Assembly (NCBI RefSeq): GCF_014851915.1
Contig: NZ_JACVAP010000003.1
Span: 434,001 to 498,000, forward strand
Source of the DNA: Xanthomonas sp. XNM01
Lineage (GTDB): Bacteria > Pseudomonadota > Gammaproteobacteria > Xanthomonadales > Xanthomonadaceae
Length of the DNA: 64,000 nucleotides
Direction of reading: 5' to 3'
Numbering within the stretch: position 1 is the first letter of the stretch; each line of letters starts with the position of its first letter. The notes beneath the pieces are model-generated. The model searched no databases. It saw only the letters and a list, made by a program, of their open reading frames with translations, and was not told the DNA's origin. A program made the position numbers and the translations under genes. Shown one piece after another: positions 55,326 through 64,000 of the stretch.

Positions 55326-55682
55326 TCAGTTCTTGGCGCTGGCGCCGACCTTCAGGGCCGAGGTGTCGACCTTGGTCACGCCTTCGATGCCGCCGGCGAT
55401 GCGCTTGGCCTTGTCGATGTGCGACTGGGTGGCCGCATGGCCGCTCAGGTGGACCACGCCGTTGACGGTATCGACCTTGATGTCGGTGCCCGAAACGTCG
55501 CTGTCGGCCAGCAGGCTGGACTTGACCTTGGTGGTGATCCAGGTGTCGTTCACCGGCTGGCTGGAGTCGCGTTCGGCCGCCGGATTCTTCTTGGTGTCGT
55601 CGTTGGCCATGGCCGCACCGGAGAAGACCAGGGCGGACGTCAGGGCGGCAACGAGAATCGAGGCGTGCTTGGACTTGCGCAT
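55326..55682 (-). CDS. Periplasmic BON-domain protein (OsmY-like)
   Basis: The 118-residue protein has a signal peptide (cut near AMAND, residue ~26) and one BON domain: WITTKVKSSLLADSDVSGTD, then VNGVVHLSGHAATQSHIDKA and GVTKVDTSAL. BON proteins such as OsmY are induced by osmotic stress and bind lipid. AGGAGGTCA gives an excellent ribosome site. A strong terminator follows. Confidence 0.92.
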   Translation of the reverse strand: MRKSKHASILVAALTSALVFSGAAMANDDTKKNPAAERDSSQPVNDTWITTKVKSSLLADSDVSGTDIKVDTVNGVVHLSGHAATQSHIDKAKRIAGGIEGVTKVDTSALKVGASAKN

Positions 55683-55857
55683 GGGTGTGACCTCCTTGGT
55701 TGGTGGCGCCAGTCTCCCCAGCCCCCCGTACACCACTGGTGAATCCGGGTGTGAAGGTTGTGCAGCATTCAGTGCGGTGAGCGGGGCGAGAAGCGCGCCT
55801 TGCAGGCATCGCACGGGCTGCGTGTAATGGCCGCCTCGCTGCACGCAAGGACATCGC

Positions 55858-56901
55858 ATGGCCACCCCGCTCAACGTCGCCCTGATCGGCTTCGGCCTGG
55901 CCGGCCGCGTCTTCCACGCGCCCTTGATCGAGGCCACGCCCGGCCTTTGCCTGCACACCGTGGTGTCCAGCGATGCGGCCAGGGTCGCCGCGCTGCATCC
56001 GCACGTGCGGGTGCTGGCGGCGCCGGACGACGCCTTCGCCGATGCGGACATCGACCTGGTGGTGATCGCCACGCCCAACCACACGCATGCGCCGCTGGCG
56101 TCGGCGGCGCTCGCGCAGGGCAGGCACGTCGTGGTCGACAAGCCCTTCGCGCTGGACATCGCCGAAGCCGGCGCGGTGATCGAGGCGGCCGAGCGCGCGC
56201 AGCGCGTGCTCAGCGTGTTCCACAACCGGCGCTGGGACGCCGATTTCCTGAGCCTGCGCGGCCTGCTCGCCAACGGCACGCTGGGCCGGGTGAGCGAAGT
56301 GCACTCGCACTTCGACAGGTTCCGCCCGCAGGTGCCCGACCGCTGGCGCGACCGTCCGGGTCCGGGCGCGGGGCTGTGGTACGACCTCGGCCCGCATCTG
56401 CTCGACCAGGCGCTGCAGCTGTTCGGCATGCCGCTGGCGATCCAGGCCGACCTGGGCATGCAGCGCGACGACGCGCAGACGGTGGACTACTTCCACGTGC
56501 AGCTGCGCTATGCGCGGCTGCGTGTGCTGTTGCATGCCGGCTCGCTGGTGCCGGGCCATGGCCTGCGTTTCGCCGTGCATGGCGACCGCGGCAGCTGGCT
56601 CAAGCACGGGCTGGACCCGCAGGAGGACGCGCTGCGCGCCGGTGCGATCCCCGGCGGGCCGGACTGGGGCCGCGATCCGCGGCCGGGGACGCTGCTGCGC
56701 GTCCACGACGATGGCAGCGTGGCCGAGCAGGCCACCGCCGCCAGCGCCGGCGACTACCGCGCCTACTACGCCGGCGTGCGCGACGCGATCGCGCAGGGCG
56801 CGCCGGTGCCGGTCAGCGCGCAGGACGCGCTGCTGACGATGCGGCTGATCGAAGCCGGCATCGCCAGCGACGCGCGGCGCGGCGAGATCGCACTGGACTG
56901 A
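55858..56901 (+). CDS. Gfo/Idh/MocA-family NAD(P) oxidoreductase
   Basis: The 347-residue enzyme has an N-terminal Rossmann motif ALIGFGLAGRVFHAP, the family EKP-type motif as VVVDKPFALD near residue 100, and a C-terminal alpha/beta domain (YDLGPHLLDQAL with the catalytic His). It is probably a sugar or inositol dehydrogenase; the substrate is unknown. The ATG is its own start, divergent from the BON gene. The 6-phosphogluconate dehydrogenase gene converges with it. Confidence 0.88.
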   Translation: MATPLNVALIGFGLAGRVFHAPLIEATPGLCLHTVVSSDAARVAALHPHVRVLAAPDDAFADADIDLVVIATPNHTHAPLASAALAQGRHVVVDKPFALDIAEAGAVIEAAERAQRVLSVFHNRRWDADFLSLRGLLANGTLGRVSEVHSHFDRFRPQVPDRWRDRPGPGAGLWYDLGPHLLDQALQLFGMPLAIQADLGMQRDDAQTVDYFHVQLRYARLRVLLHAGSLVPGHGLRFAVHGDRGSWLKHGLDPQEDALRAGAIPGGPDWGRDPRPGTLLRVHDDGSVAEQATAASAGDYRAYYAGVRDAIAQGAPVPVSAQDALLTMRLIEAGIASDARRGEIALD

Positions 56902-56933
56902 GCACGCCGCCACCGCGCGCCGGCCGGGACCGC

Positions 56934-57839
56934 CTAGCCGGCGCGCACGCCGTGGCCGCCGAAGCCGTTGCGCAGCGCGGCCAGCAGCTTGTCCGAGTAG
57001 GAGTCCTTCTCGCGCGAACGTAGCCGTTCCAGCAGCGACAGGGTGATCACCGGCGCGGACACGTCCAGCTCGATCGCCTCGGCCACCGTCCAGCGTCCCT
57101 CGCCGGAGTCGGCCACGTACGGCGCGATGCCTTCCAGCGCCGGGTTGTCCTGCAGCGCGTCGGCGGCCAGGTCCAGCAGCCAGGAACGGACCACGCTGCC
57201 GTGCTGCCAGATGCCGGCGATCTGCGCCACGTCCAGCTCCAGCGCTTCCTTGCGCGCCAGCAGGGCGAAGCCCTCGGCATAGGCCTGCATCATTCCGTAC
57301 TCGATGCCGTTGTGGATCATCTTGCTGTAGTGGCCGGCGCCGCTGGGGCCGACATGGCCCCAGCCGCGGTCGGGCGCCGGCGCCAGGGTCTGGAACAGCG
57401 GCGCCAGCCGCGTCGCGGCGTCGGCCGGGCCGCCGATCATCAGGCTGTAGCCCTCGGTCAGGCCCCAGATGCCGCCGCTGGTGCCGCAGTCCAGGTAGGC
57501 GATGCCGGTGCCGTCCAGCGCCTGCGCACGGCGCTGGCTGTCGCGGTAGTTGGAATTGCCGCCATCGACGACCACGTCGCCGGCCTGCAGCAGCTGACGC
57601 AGCGCGGCCAGAGTCGCATCGACCGGCTCGCCGGCCGGCACCATCAGCCACAGCACGCGCGGTGCCGGCAGCGCGGCCACCACGGCCTGCAGGCTGTCGG
57701 CGGTCTCCAGCCCGCGTCCGGCGGCCGCGGCACGCGCGGCCTCGCCCGGATCGAAGCCGACCACGCGGTGGCCGCCCTGGTGCAGGCGCTGCGCCATGTT
57801 GGCGCCCATCCGGCCCAGGCCGATCATGCCGATATCCAT
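56934..57839 (-). CDS. gnd: 6-phosphogluconate dehydrogenase (short, YqeC/GntZ type)
   Basis: The 301-residue enzyme is of the short decarboxylating class. It has the cofactor motif MIGLGRMGANMAQRL, VVDGGNSNYRDS, GTSGGIWGLTEGYSLMIGG, and the substrate motif GHYSKMIHNGIEYGMMQAYAE with the catalytic Lys-His-Asn. It oxidises 6-phosphogluconate to ribulose 5-phosphate and CO2. The length is about 170 short of E. coli Gnd, as in the NAD-linked subgroup. No gluconate kinase is adjacent. Confidence 0.92.
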   Translation of the reverse strand: MDIGMIGLGRMGANMAQRLHQGGHRVVGFDPGEAARAAAAGRGLETADSLQAVVAALPAPRVLWLMVPAGEPVDATLAALRQLLQAGDVVVDGGNSNYRDSQRRAQALDGTGIAYLDCGTSGGIWGLTEGYSLMIGGPADAATRLAPLFQTLAPAPDRGWGHVGPSGAGHYSKMIHNGIEYGMMQAYAEGFALLARKEALELDVAQIAGIWQHGSVVRSWLLDLAADALQDNPALEGIAPYVADSGEGRWTVAEAIELDVSAPVITLSLLERLRSREKDSYSDKLLAALRNGFGGHGVRAG

Positions 57840-57879
57840 CGATGTCTCCTTGCTTGAGTGAAACGTGACGCCACCGGGC

Positions 57880-58389
57880 TCAGTCGCGCCCGAGGTAATC
57901 GAGCTTGCCCAGCGGCACGCCGTTGTGGCGCAGCAGGGCGTAAGCGGTGGTGACGTGGAAGTACAGGTTCGGCAGCGCGAACCCGGTCAGGTAGGCCAGC
58001 CCTTCGAAGCGCTGCTCGCCGCGGCGCGTGACCAGGCTGACCTGGCGCGTCTGGCTGCCCTCGAACTGCGCGGCCTCGAAGGTCTGCAGATAGGCGATCG
58101 CGCGGTCGAGCCGCGCGTACAGCCCGGCGAAGTCGGTTTCCTCGTCGGCGAAGACCGGCGCCTGCAGGCCGGCCAGGCGCGCGGCACCGTTCTTGGCGGT
58201 GTCGGTGGCCATCTGCACCTGGTCCAGCAGCGGACGCATGTCCGGCGCCAGCCGCGCCTGCAGCAGCACCTCCGGCGCATAGCCGGCCTGCCGCGCATGC
58301 GCCTCGCCCAGCGCCAGCAGCTGGCGCAGGTTGCGCAGCGCGCGCAGGAAGGGCGGGATCGCGGCCGTGTACATCGAGAGCGTACTCAT
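57880..58389 (-). CDS. DUF1993-family protein
   Basis: The 169-residue protein matches DUF1993: MYTAAIPPFLRALRNLRQLL at the start, LAPDMRPLLDQVQMATDTAK in the middle and LPNLYFHVTTAYALLRHNGV near the end. It is helical and DinB-like, with His in YFHVTTAY, but its activity is not established. It lies 40 bases upstream of gnd on the same strand. Confidence 0.85.
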   Translation of the reverse strand: MSTLSMYTAAIPPFLRALRNLRQLLALGEAHARQAGYAPEVLLQARLAPDMRPLLDQVQMATDTAKNGAARLAGLQAPVFADEETDFAGLYARLDRAIAYLQTFEAAQFEGSQTRQVSLVTRRGEQRFEGLAYLTGFALPNLYFHVTTAYALLRHNGVPLGKLDYLGRD

Positions 58390-58543
58390 CGGGAAAGGGT
58401 CGTCGCGTCCGGGGCGGGAGCACAGGCTACCCGCGCCGGGCGGCACGATCAGCCCCGCCGGCGCGCAGGTGCGTCCTGCCAGCGACCCGACCGGCGCGTG
58501 GGGACCAGGCGTTACCATTCACGCTCCCGAACCGGAGCCCCGC

Positions 58544-59317
58544 GTGCGCACCGTCGCCGTCACCCGCTACGTCACCCCGCTGCGCGAAGGCGGGTCGCTG
58601 CCGGCCGTGGTCGAGGCCGACGACGCCGGCCTCTACGTGCTCAAGTTCCGCGGTGCCGGCCAGGGCCCGAAGGCGCTGGTGGCCGAACTGGTCGCCGGCG
58701 AACTGGCGCGGGCGGCCGGCCTGCCGATGCCGGACCTGGTCCTGGTCGAGCTCGATCCGGAACTGGCCCGCACCGAAGGCGACCCGGAGATCCAGGACCT
58801 GATCCGCGCCAGCGCCGGGCTCAACCTGGCGCTGGACTACCTGCCCGGCGCGCTGACCTTCGACCCGGCCGCCGACCCGCCGGATCCGGAGCTGGCATCG
58901 GCCATCGTCTGGTTCGACGCCTTCGTGCAGAACGTCGACCGCAGCGCGCGCAACCCCAACCTGATGGTGTGGCACCGCCAGCTGACCCTGATCGACCATG
59001 GCGCGGCGCTGTACTTCCACCACGACTGGACCGGCGTGGCGCAGGCGGCGCTGTCGCCGTTCCCCCTGATCCGCGACCACGTGCTGCTGCCGTTCGCCTC
59101 GGCGCTGGAAGCGGCCGATGCACGCATGGCCGCCGCGTTCGACGCGGCCACCATCGCACGCGTGCTGGCGCTGGTACCCGACGCCTGGCTCGAGCACGAC
59201 GCCGACGGCATCGATGCGGCCGCCCGCCGCACCGGCTACGCCGACCATCTGCTGCGGCGCCTGGACGGGCGCCGCGTGTTCCTCGAGGAGGCCCTGCGTG
59301 CCCGCGCCGCTCTATGA
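58544..59317 (+). CDS. HipA-like kinase-fold protein
   Basis: The ~257-residue protein resembles the kinase part of HipA: GLYVLKFRGAGQGPKALVAE with a lysine in the ATP site, LVAGELARAAGLPMPDLVLVE, the catalytic-loop-like FDAFVQNVDRSARNPNLMVW (an N-D-R-NPN pattern) and LIDHGAALYF as the metal-binding DFG equivalent. It is shorter than HipA and lacks the HipA N-terminal subdomain. GGAG precedes a GTG start at six bases. It overlaps the next gene, a DUF3037 member. No HipB-like antitoxin is present, so a toxin role is unproven. Confidence 0.8.
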   Translation: MRTVAVTRYVTPLREGGSLPAVVEADDAGLYVLKFRGAGQGPKALVAELVAGELARAAGLPMPDLVLVELDPELARTEGDPEIQDLIRASAGLNLALDYLPGALTFDPAADPPDPELASAIVWFDAFVQNVDRSARNPNLMVWHRQLTLIDHGAALYFHHDWTGVAQAALSPFPLIRDHVLLPFASALEAADARMAAAFDAATIARVLALVPDAWLEHDADGIDAAARRTGYADHLLRRLDGRRVFLEEALRARAAL

Positions 59318-59717
59318 CTACGCGGTGATCCGCGCCGTGCCGCGGGTCGAACGCGAGGAATTCATCAACGTCGGCGCGATCCTGTCCTGCCCCGGGCAGC
59401 GCTTCCTCGACGCCTGCGTGGCGCTGGACCCGGACCGGCTGCGGGCGCTAGACCCGCACATCGATCCGGAGCCGCTGCAGCGCCACCTCGACGCGCTGGT
59501 CGCGGTCGCCCGCGGCCTGCCCGGCAGCGGCGCGATCGGCCAGCTGCCGCAGCGCGCGCGCTTCCACTGGCTGACCGCCCGGCGCAGCGCGGTGATCCAG
59601 GTCTCGCCGGTGCACACCGGCTGGTGCACCGGTGCGCCGGACGCGATCCTCGATGCGCTGATGACCCGGATGGTGCTGCCGCCCGGCCGCTCAACCCCCG
59701 CCGCGCGCGGCCGCTAA
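59298..59717 (+). CDS. DUF3037-family protein paired with the HipA-like kinase
   Basis: The ~139-residue protein starts MPAPLYDYAVIRAVPRVERE (GTG start) and has FINVGAILSCPGQRFLDACV and FHWLTARRSAVIQVSPVHTG, conserved in DUF3037. The start overlaps the HipA-like gene by 20 bases, with GGAGG upstream. The two families often occur as neighbours, so the products probably act together. Function is unknown. Confidence 0.82.
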   Translation: MPAPLYDYAVIRAVPRVEREEFINVGAILSCPGQRFLDACVALDPDRLRALDPHIDPEPLQRHLDALVAVARGLPGSGAIGQLPQRARFHWLTARRSAVIQVSPVHTGWCTGAPDAILDALMTRMVLPPGRSTPAARGR

Positions 59718-59780
59718 TCCGACCAATCCCTCTTTTCCCGGCCGCCCGCGCAGGTGCGCAGCGACCGCCGGAGCTTCCAG

Positions 59781-61268
59781 ATGCGCAGCCCACACGGACC
59801 GTCCCGCACCAGCCTGACCACGACCGGTGCCCCTGGCCAGGAAGGCCCGTCGCTGCAGGCGCCCTACCAGGAGCCGGGGACCGTGCTGCCGGCCTTCGCC
59901 GCCGGCATGGCCGCCCTGCCGGGCGAGCTGGGCGACCTCGGCCTGCGCCTGCGCTCGGCCGCCGACGAGGCCGACTGGATCCGCTACGCGCGCCTGCTGC
60001 GCCAGTTCCTGGACAAGTACCTGCTCGACTTCGCGCGCAGCCTGGACGCGCCCGACGCAGCCGAACGCGAGCTCACCGTGCTGCGCGAGCTGCTGCGGCA
60101 GACCGTGGGCGGTGCGCTGGCCTCGCTGCTGCATCCGCTGCCGGCGCTGGCCGACGAGGCCGGCGACCTGGGCGAGGCGGTCCGCCAGTGGCGCACCGGC
60201 ACCGACCTGGAGCCGCTGGCGCGGCGCATCCGCGAGCTCTGCCACCAGGTCGGCCTGCACCACGAGGAGGTCGACGAACAGCGGCGCATGCTGCTGGGCC
60301 TGTTCGACCTGCTGCTGGAGAACCTCTACGAGCTGCTCGACGACGGCAGCTGGCTGCATGGCCAGATCAGCGTGGTGCGGCGGTTGATCGCCGACAACCC
60401 GGACCGGCAGGCGCTGGAGACCACGCGCGACAGCCTGCGCGAGCTGGTCTACCAGCAGGGCCTGCTCAAGCAGGGCATCGGCGAGTCCAAGGATGCGCTG
60501 CGCGGGATGATGAGCACCTTCGTCGAGCGGCTGGACGGCATGGCCGCCAGCACCGGCGAGTTCCAGAACCGGCTGGAGAGCCACGCAGCGGCGATCCGCG
60601 AGGCGCGCAGCATCGCCGAGCTCGGCCGCCGGCTCGACGACGTGCTGGAAGACACCACCCGGCTGCAGGCGCAGGCGCTGCGCTCCAAGGAACAGCTGAT
60701 GGCCGCGCGCGAGGACGTCGACGCCGCCGAGGCGCGCATCGCCGCGCTCGAGGCGCAGCTGCGCGACGCCGGCGACCTGGTCCGCAGCGACCCGCTGACC
60801 GGCGTGCTCAACCGGCGCGGCCTGGACGAGCTGTACGCGCGCGAGGTCGCGCGCGCCGAACGCGAGGGCCAGCCGCTGAGCCTGGCCCTGCTGGACATGG
60901 ACCAGTTCCGCCGCTTCAACGAACGCTTCGGCCATGCCGGCGGCGACGCCGCACTGCGCCACGTGGTCCAGGTGCTGCGCGACGGCCTGCGCGCCGGCGA
61001 TGCGCTGGCGCGTCTGGGCGGCGAGGAGTTCGTGCTGCTGCTGCCGGGCTCGCCGCTGGCCGAGGCGGTGGCCGCGGTGCAGCGCCTGCAGCGCGAGCTG
61101 GCCGGTCGCGCGCTGGTGCTCGATGGCGCCACCGTCGAGGTCGCGTTCTCGGCCGGCGTGGCCGCGCGCCAGCTCGGCGAGAGCCAGGACTCGCTGTTCA
61201 AGCGTGCCGACGCGGCGATGTACGCGTCCAAGCACGCCGGCCGCAACCGGGTCACCGCCGCGCAGTAG
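59781..61268 (+). CDS. GGDEF diguanylate cyclase with a helical N-terminal region
   Basis: The ~495-residue cytoplasmic protein has a long alpha-helical N-terminal part (residues ~40-340) with heptad-like stretches but no recognised sensor. The GGDEF domain follows: DPLTGVLNRRGLDELYA and the active site GGEEF at 413-417. An inhibitory I-site RAGD stands five residues before GGEEF. It should make cyclic di-GMP from GTP and be product-inhibited. GGAG lies eight bases before the ATG. Confidence 0.93.
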   Translation: MRSPHGPSRTSLTTTGAPGQEGPSLQAPYQEPGTVLPAFAAGMAALPGELGDLGLRLRSAADEADWIRYARLLRQFLDKYLLDFARSLDAPDAAERELTVLRELLRQTVGGALASLLHPLPALADEAGDLGEAVRQWRTGTDLEPLARRIRELCHQVGLHHEEVDEQRRMLLGLFDLLLENLYELLDDGSWLHGQISVVRRLIADNPDRQALETTRDSLRELVYQQGLLKQGIGESKDALRGMMSTFVERLDGMAASTGEFQNRLESHAAAIREARSIAELGRRLDDVLEDTTRLQAQALRSKEQLMAAREDVDAAEARIAALEAQLRDAGDLVRSDPLTGVLNRRGLDELYAREVARAEREGQPLSLALLDMDQFRRFNERFGHAGGDAALRHVVQVLRDGLRAGDALARLGGEEFVLLLPGSPLAEAVAAVQRLQRELAGRALVLDGATVEVAFSAGVAARQLGESQDSLFKRADAAMYASKHAGRNRVTAAQ

Positions 61269-61280
61269 CGGCGGCGGCGC

Positions 61281-61625
61281 TCAGCGCGGACGCCCCGGCG
61301 CGAGGGTGCGGCCATCGGCGGTGTAGGCCGGCGGCGCATACAGGTTGAGCGTCTTCAGCGGCGTGCGTCCGGTGTTGCGGATCTCGTGCCGCTCGCCGCG
61401 CGCGATCAGCAGCAGGCTGCCGGACTTCAGGCGCACGCGCCTGCCATCGACGATCGCCACGCCGCTGCCGGACACCACGAACAGCCACTGGTCCGCGCCG
61501 CGGTGACGGTTGTCCGGGCCACCTTCGCTCTTCCCGGGCGCCAGCGTCATCTGCGCCGCCTGCACCCGCCGATGCCCGGCGATCACCCGGAATCCGCGTC
61601 CGAACCGCAAGGCGTGATGTTCCAT
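61281..61625 (-). CDS. Cupin-domain protein
   Basis: The 114-residue protein folds as a single small cupin: [20 protein letters not shown] and the second motif [19 protein letters not shown], with histidines in both. It probably binds a metal or sugar. It is convergent with the GGDEF gene. Its role is unknown. Confidence 0.82.
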   Translation of the reverse strand: MEHHALRFGRGFRVIAGHRRVQAAQMTLAPGKSEGGPDNRHRGADQWLFVVSGSGVAIVDGRRVRLKSGSLLLIARGERHEIRNTGRTPLKTLNLYAPPAYTADGRTLAPGRPR

Positions 61626-61776
61626 CGTCGTCTCCGTTGCGTGCCGTTGCGCACGTGGACGACGATGCGCCGGTCACGGTGAAATCCCTGCAACGACAGG
61701 CAGTTGCGATGCACGACGCGCGGATGTCACCGCGCTCGTGCAAGAATCGAGGTCCCTTGGCTACCCGTACCCCTGC

Positions 61777-63324
61777 ATGGAATGGCTCTCCGACCCGTCA
61801 ATCTGGATGGGTCTGGCAACCCTGGTGATCCTCGAGATCGTCCTGGGTATCGACAACCTCGTGTTCATCGCGATCCTCGCCGACAAGCTGCCGCCCGAGC
61901 AGCGCGACAAGGCCCGCGTCATCGGCCTCTCACTGGCCCTGCTGATGCGTCTGGTGCTGCTGGCACTGGTCGCCTGGATCGCAGGCCTGGTCACCCCGCT
62001 CTTCTCGATCTGGGGCCACTCCTTCTCCGGACGTGACCTGATCCTGCTGATCGGCGGCGTGTTCCTGCTGTTCAAGGCCACGATGGAGCTGCACGAACGG
62101 CTCGAAGGCCATCAGAGCCAGACCGCCACCAGGCGGGTCTACGCCTCGTTCGGCGTGGTCCTGACCCAGATCGTCGTGCTCGATGCGGTGTTCTCGCTGG
62201 ACTCGGTGATCACCGCGGTCGGCATGGTCGAACAGCTCGGCGTGATGTACGCGGCCGTCACCATCGCGATGGCGGTGATGCTGCTGGCCAGCAAGCCGCT
62301 GACCAACTTCGTCGGCAAGCACCCGACCGTGGTCGTGCTGTGCCTGGGCTTCCTGCTGATGATCGGTTTCAGCCTGGTCGCCGAAGGCCTGGGCTTCAAG
62401 ATCCCGAAGGGCTACCTGTACGCGGCGATCGCGTTCTCGATCCTGGTCGAGGCGTTCAACCAGTGGTCGCGCATCCGCCACGAGCGCAACGAGCGCAAGC
62501 AGCCGCTGCGCCAGCGCACCGCCGATGCGGTGCTGCGCCTGCTGGGCGCGCGCCCGCAGTTCGAGGAGGTCGGCGGCGCCGACGTCGAGCCGGTCGGCAC
62601 CGGCGACGAACCTGGGCTGGAGCCGGCCGAGCACGACATGATCCGCAGCGTGCTGACCCTGGCCGAGCGGCCGGTCAGCAGCGTGATGACGGTGCGCGGC
62701 GACATCGCCTGGATCGACGTGTCGCGCGGTCAGGAGCATGTGCGCGAGCGCCTGCTGGATTCGACCCACACGCGCCTGCTGGTCTGCGACGGCGAGCTCG
62801 ACAACCTGCAGGGCGTGGTCCAGAGCCGCGACCTGCTGGCCGAGATGCTGAAGGACGGCACGCCGTCGCTGGCCGCCGCGATCCGCGAGCCGCTGATCCT
62901 GCCCGAGGGCACCACCGCGCTGCGCGCGCTGGACCGGATCCGCGAGCATCCGATCCCGCTGGCGGTGATCGTGGACGAGTACGGCAGCATCGATGGCCTG
63001 GTCACCGCCAACGACCTGCTGGCGACCATCGCCGGCGACCTGGCCGACACCCGCGATCCGGACCACGGCGTGGTCCGCGAGGACGGCGGCTGGGTGGTCG
63101 ACGGCTCGTTGTCGCTGGACGAGGTCGAGCGCACGACCGGCCTGGTGCTGCCGCGCAATCCGACCTACGTGACCGTGTCGGGCCTGGTGCTGCACCAGCT
63201 GGAACGGCTGCCGGCGGCGGGCGACGCCTTCGATCTGGACACGCTGCACCTGGAGGTGCTGTCGCTGGACCGGCGCCGGGTCGACCGCCTGCGGATCTCG
63301 CCGCGCGCGGACGAGCAGGCCTGA
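61777..63324 (+). CDS. TerC-family membrane protein with CBS and CorC domains
   Basis: The 515-residue protein has an N-terminal TerC domain of about seven helices ([39 protein letters not shown]). Two CBS repeats follow ([36 protein letters not shown]) and a C-terminal CorC/HlyC domain. The TerC Asp residues in IDN and LDS are the metal-site type implicated in Mn2+ export in relatives. I start at [12 protein letters not shown]. No manganese riboswitch was visible upstream. Confidence 0.9.
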   Translation: MEWLSDPSIWMGLATLVILEIVLGIDNLVFIAILADKLPPEQRDKARVIGLSLALLMRLVLLALVAWIAGLVTPLFSIWGHSFSGRDLILLIGGVFLLFKATMELHERLEGHQSQTATRRVYASFGVVLTQIVVLDAVFSLDSVITAVGMVEQLGVMYAAVTIAMAVMLLASKPLTNFVGKHPTVVVLCLGFLLMIGFSLVAEGLGFKIPKGYLYAAIAFSILVEAFNQWSRIRHERNERKQPLRQRTADAVLRLLGARPQFEEVGGADVEPVGTGDEPGLEPAEHDMIRSVLTLAERPVSSVMTVRGDIAWIDVSRGQEHVRERLLDSTHTRLLVCDGELDNLQGVVQSRDLLAEMLKDGTPSLAAAIREPLILPEGTTALRALDRIREHPIPLAVIVDEYGSIDGLVTANDLLATIAGDLADTRDPDHGVVREDGGWVVDGSLSLDEVERTTGLVLPRNPTYVTVSGLVLHQLERLPAAGDAFDLDTLHLEVLSLDRRRVDRLRISPRADEQA

Positions 63325-63331
63325 GTGCCGC

Positions 63332-63358
63332 GGTGCGGAGGGTCACCCCCTCCGCACC
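63332..63358. terminator. GC-rich hairpin downstream of the TerC gene
   Basis: An 11-base stem (GGTGCGGAGGG/CCCTCCGCACC) follows the TerC stop by eight bases. It has no T-tract, so intrinsic termination is uncertain. Confidence 0.5.
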
Positions 63359-63454
63359 GTGCCGGCCGGTGTCCGCCAGCGGCTGCACCGGTGCGGGATG
63401 CGCCCGCACGCCGTCCGCGCCGCGGCGCGTCCAGCGCGCAGTGCCGCTGCGCGT

Positions 63455-63832
63455 TCACGGCGGATCGCGATGCCTGCCCGCCTCGACCGGATGCGGCAAC
63501 GACCACCCGAAGTACACCTCGACCGCTTCGATGCGGCCGTCGCGCACCGTCAGCACCTCGGTGTTGCGGGCACCCGGCCGATCGTGGCGGGCCTGCTCGT
63601 AGGTCACCACCACCGTGTCGCCGTCCTCGATCACGCGGACGAACGCGAAGCCGGCGATGCCGGCATGCGTCGGCCAGCAGACCGCCAGGTAGGTCGCCAG
63701 GTCGAGCCCGTTGTCGAGCGGGCTGGTGAAGCGCAGCCCCGGTGCGAGCAGCGCCTCCAGCGCCGGCCTGTCGCCAGCCGCGTAGGCCAGGAAACAGGCG
63801 CGCGCGATGTCGGCGTTGGAACGCAGGTTCAA
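63455..63832 (-). CDS. SnoaL/NTF2-like fold protein
   Basis: The 125-residue protein reads as an NTF2-like cone: RACFLAYAAGDRPALEALLA, FTSPLDNGLDLATYLAVCWP, FAFVRVIEDGDTVVVTYE, and the final sheet EVLTVRDGRIEAVEVYFGW. Such proteins bind small molecules or act as isomerase-type enzymes. The start is a TTG in a TTGA overlap with the next upstream gene's stop. Function is unknown. Confidence 0.8.
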   Translation of the reverse strand: MNLRSNADIARACFLAYAAGDRPALEALLAPGLRFTSPLDNGLDLATYLAVCWPTHAGIAGFAFVRVIEDGDTVVVTYEQARHDRPGARNTEVLTVRDGRIEAVEVYFGWSLPHPVEAGRHRDPP

Positions 63833-64000
63833 TCCGGCAGTTCCATCACCGGCCTGAAGCCGCCGTAGATCATGCGCTTGCCGTCGAACGGCATCGGATT
63901 CTTCTCCGGATCCATGCGCGGGTCGTTGCCGTCCATCATCTTCTGCATGCCGGCGTCGCGGGTGGCCTTGTCCGGCCATTCGATCCACGAGAACACCACG
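63829..64000 (-). CDS. DUF1428-family protein, C-terminal part (cut by window edge)
   Basis: The partial frame on the minus strand reads VVFSWIEWPDKATRDAGMQK, then the family-typical MDPEKNPMPFDGKRMIYGGF and a short tail ending MELPD. DUF1428 proteins have an ABM-like ferredoxin fold and unestablished activity. The stop overlaps the SnoaL-like TTG start by four bases, so the two are cotranslated. Confidence 0.85.
   Translation of the reverse strand, partial: VVFSWIEWPDKATRDAGMQKMMDGNDPRMDPEKNPMPFDGKRMIYGGFRPVMELPD

Noticed and set aside
55201-57651. 816-codon minus-strand frame covering gnd, the Gfo/Idh gene and the BON gene
   Set aside because: It is an out-of-frame reading across three real genes, one on the opposite strand.
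61626-61776. Manganese (yybP-ykoY) riboswitch before the TerC gene
   Set aside because: The expected conserved loop sequences were not found in the 150-base leader.

Overview
The window is a high-GC stretch of ordinary bacterial chromosome that reads as a gammaproteobacterium of the Xanthomonadaceae/Lysobacteraceae type (Lysobacter, Luteimonas or Xanthomonas-like). This rests on gene families and their combinations: an Mrp antiporter with a fused A/B subunit, a Xanthomonas-type tryptophan 2,3-dioxygenase, an hppD-hmgA pair facing a MarR gene, a branched-chain 2-oxoacid dehydrogenase operon, a PhoPQ-like pair, and dispersed intergenic repeats with simple hexanucleotide tracts. No search was run, so the taxon is an inference. 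I see no prophage, transposase, CRISPR array or plasmid function.

Layout. 1-4259: the 3' part of an Mrp Na+/H+ antiporter operon (A/B, C, D, E, F, G), with every junction overlapping. 4755-6408: a CaCA cation exchanger and a lipoprotein. 6709-20051: a catabolic region holding tyrosine degradation (hmgA, hppD, MarR regulator with a candidate operator), a peptide transporter coupled to a thioredoxin-like lipoprotein, an AbgT transporter, kynA, and the operon bkdA1-bkdA2-SH3 protein-bkdB, then a short-chain dehydrogenase. 20211-21000: an unusual island of two inverted repeat copies separated and flanked by hexanucleotide tracts. 21049-31261: M28 peptidase, MBL hydrolase, trpS, small stress or envelope proteins (CsbD, entericidin), arginase, tRNA-Thr, SPOR protein, coaX and birA. 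31394-39509: MtfA-like peptidase, phoPQ, dusA, HAD phosphatase, EF-hand protein and small proteins.

39541-51590 is the most system-like part. A minus-strand block (TonB-dependent receptor, serine hydrolase, AmpD/AmiD-type amidase lipoprotein, VanX-like D-Ala-D-Ala dipeptidase broken by an amber codon) faces a plus-strand block (NlpC/P60 peptidase, L-Ala-D/L-Glu epimerase, RpiR regulator, L,D-transpeptidase-like protein, amino acid permease). Together they suggest uptake and dismantling of peptidoglycan peptides, with a TonB receptor as a possible outer-membrane entry route. The two blocks are divergent across an AT-rich intergenic region with two small palindromes.

51817-64000: small stress-type proteins, a GH3 glycosidase without a visible signal peptide, a BON protein, a Gfo/Idh oxidoreductase, a short 6-phosphogluconate dehydrogenase, a HipA-like/DUF3037 pair, a GGDEF diguanylate cyclase with an I-site, a cupin, a TerC-CBS-CorC membrane protein, a SnoaL-like protein and the end of a DUF1428 gene. 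Most long open frames on the strand opposite these genes are GC-driven shadows and are not listed.
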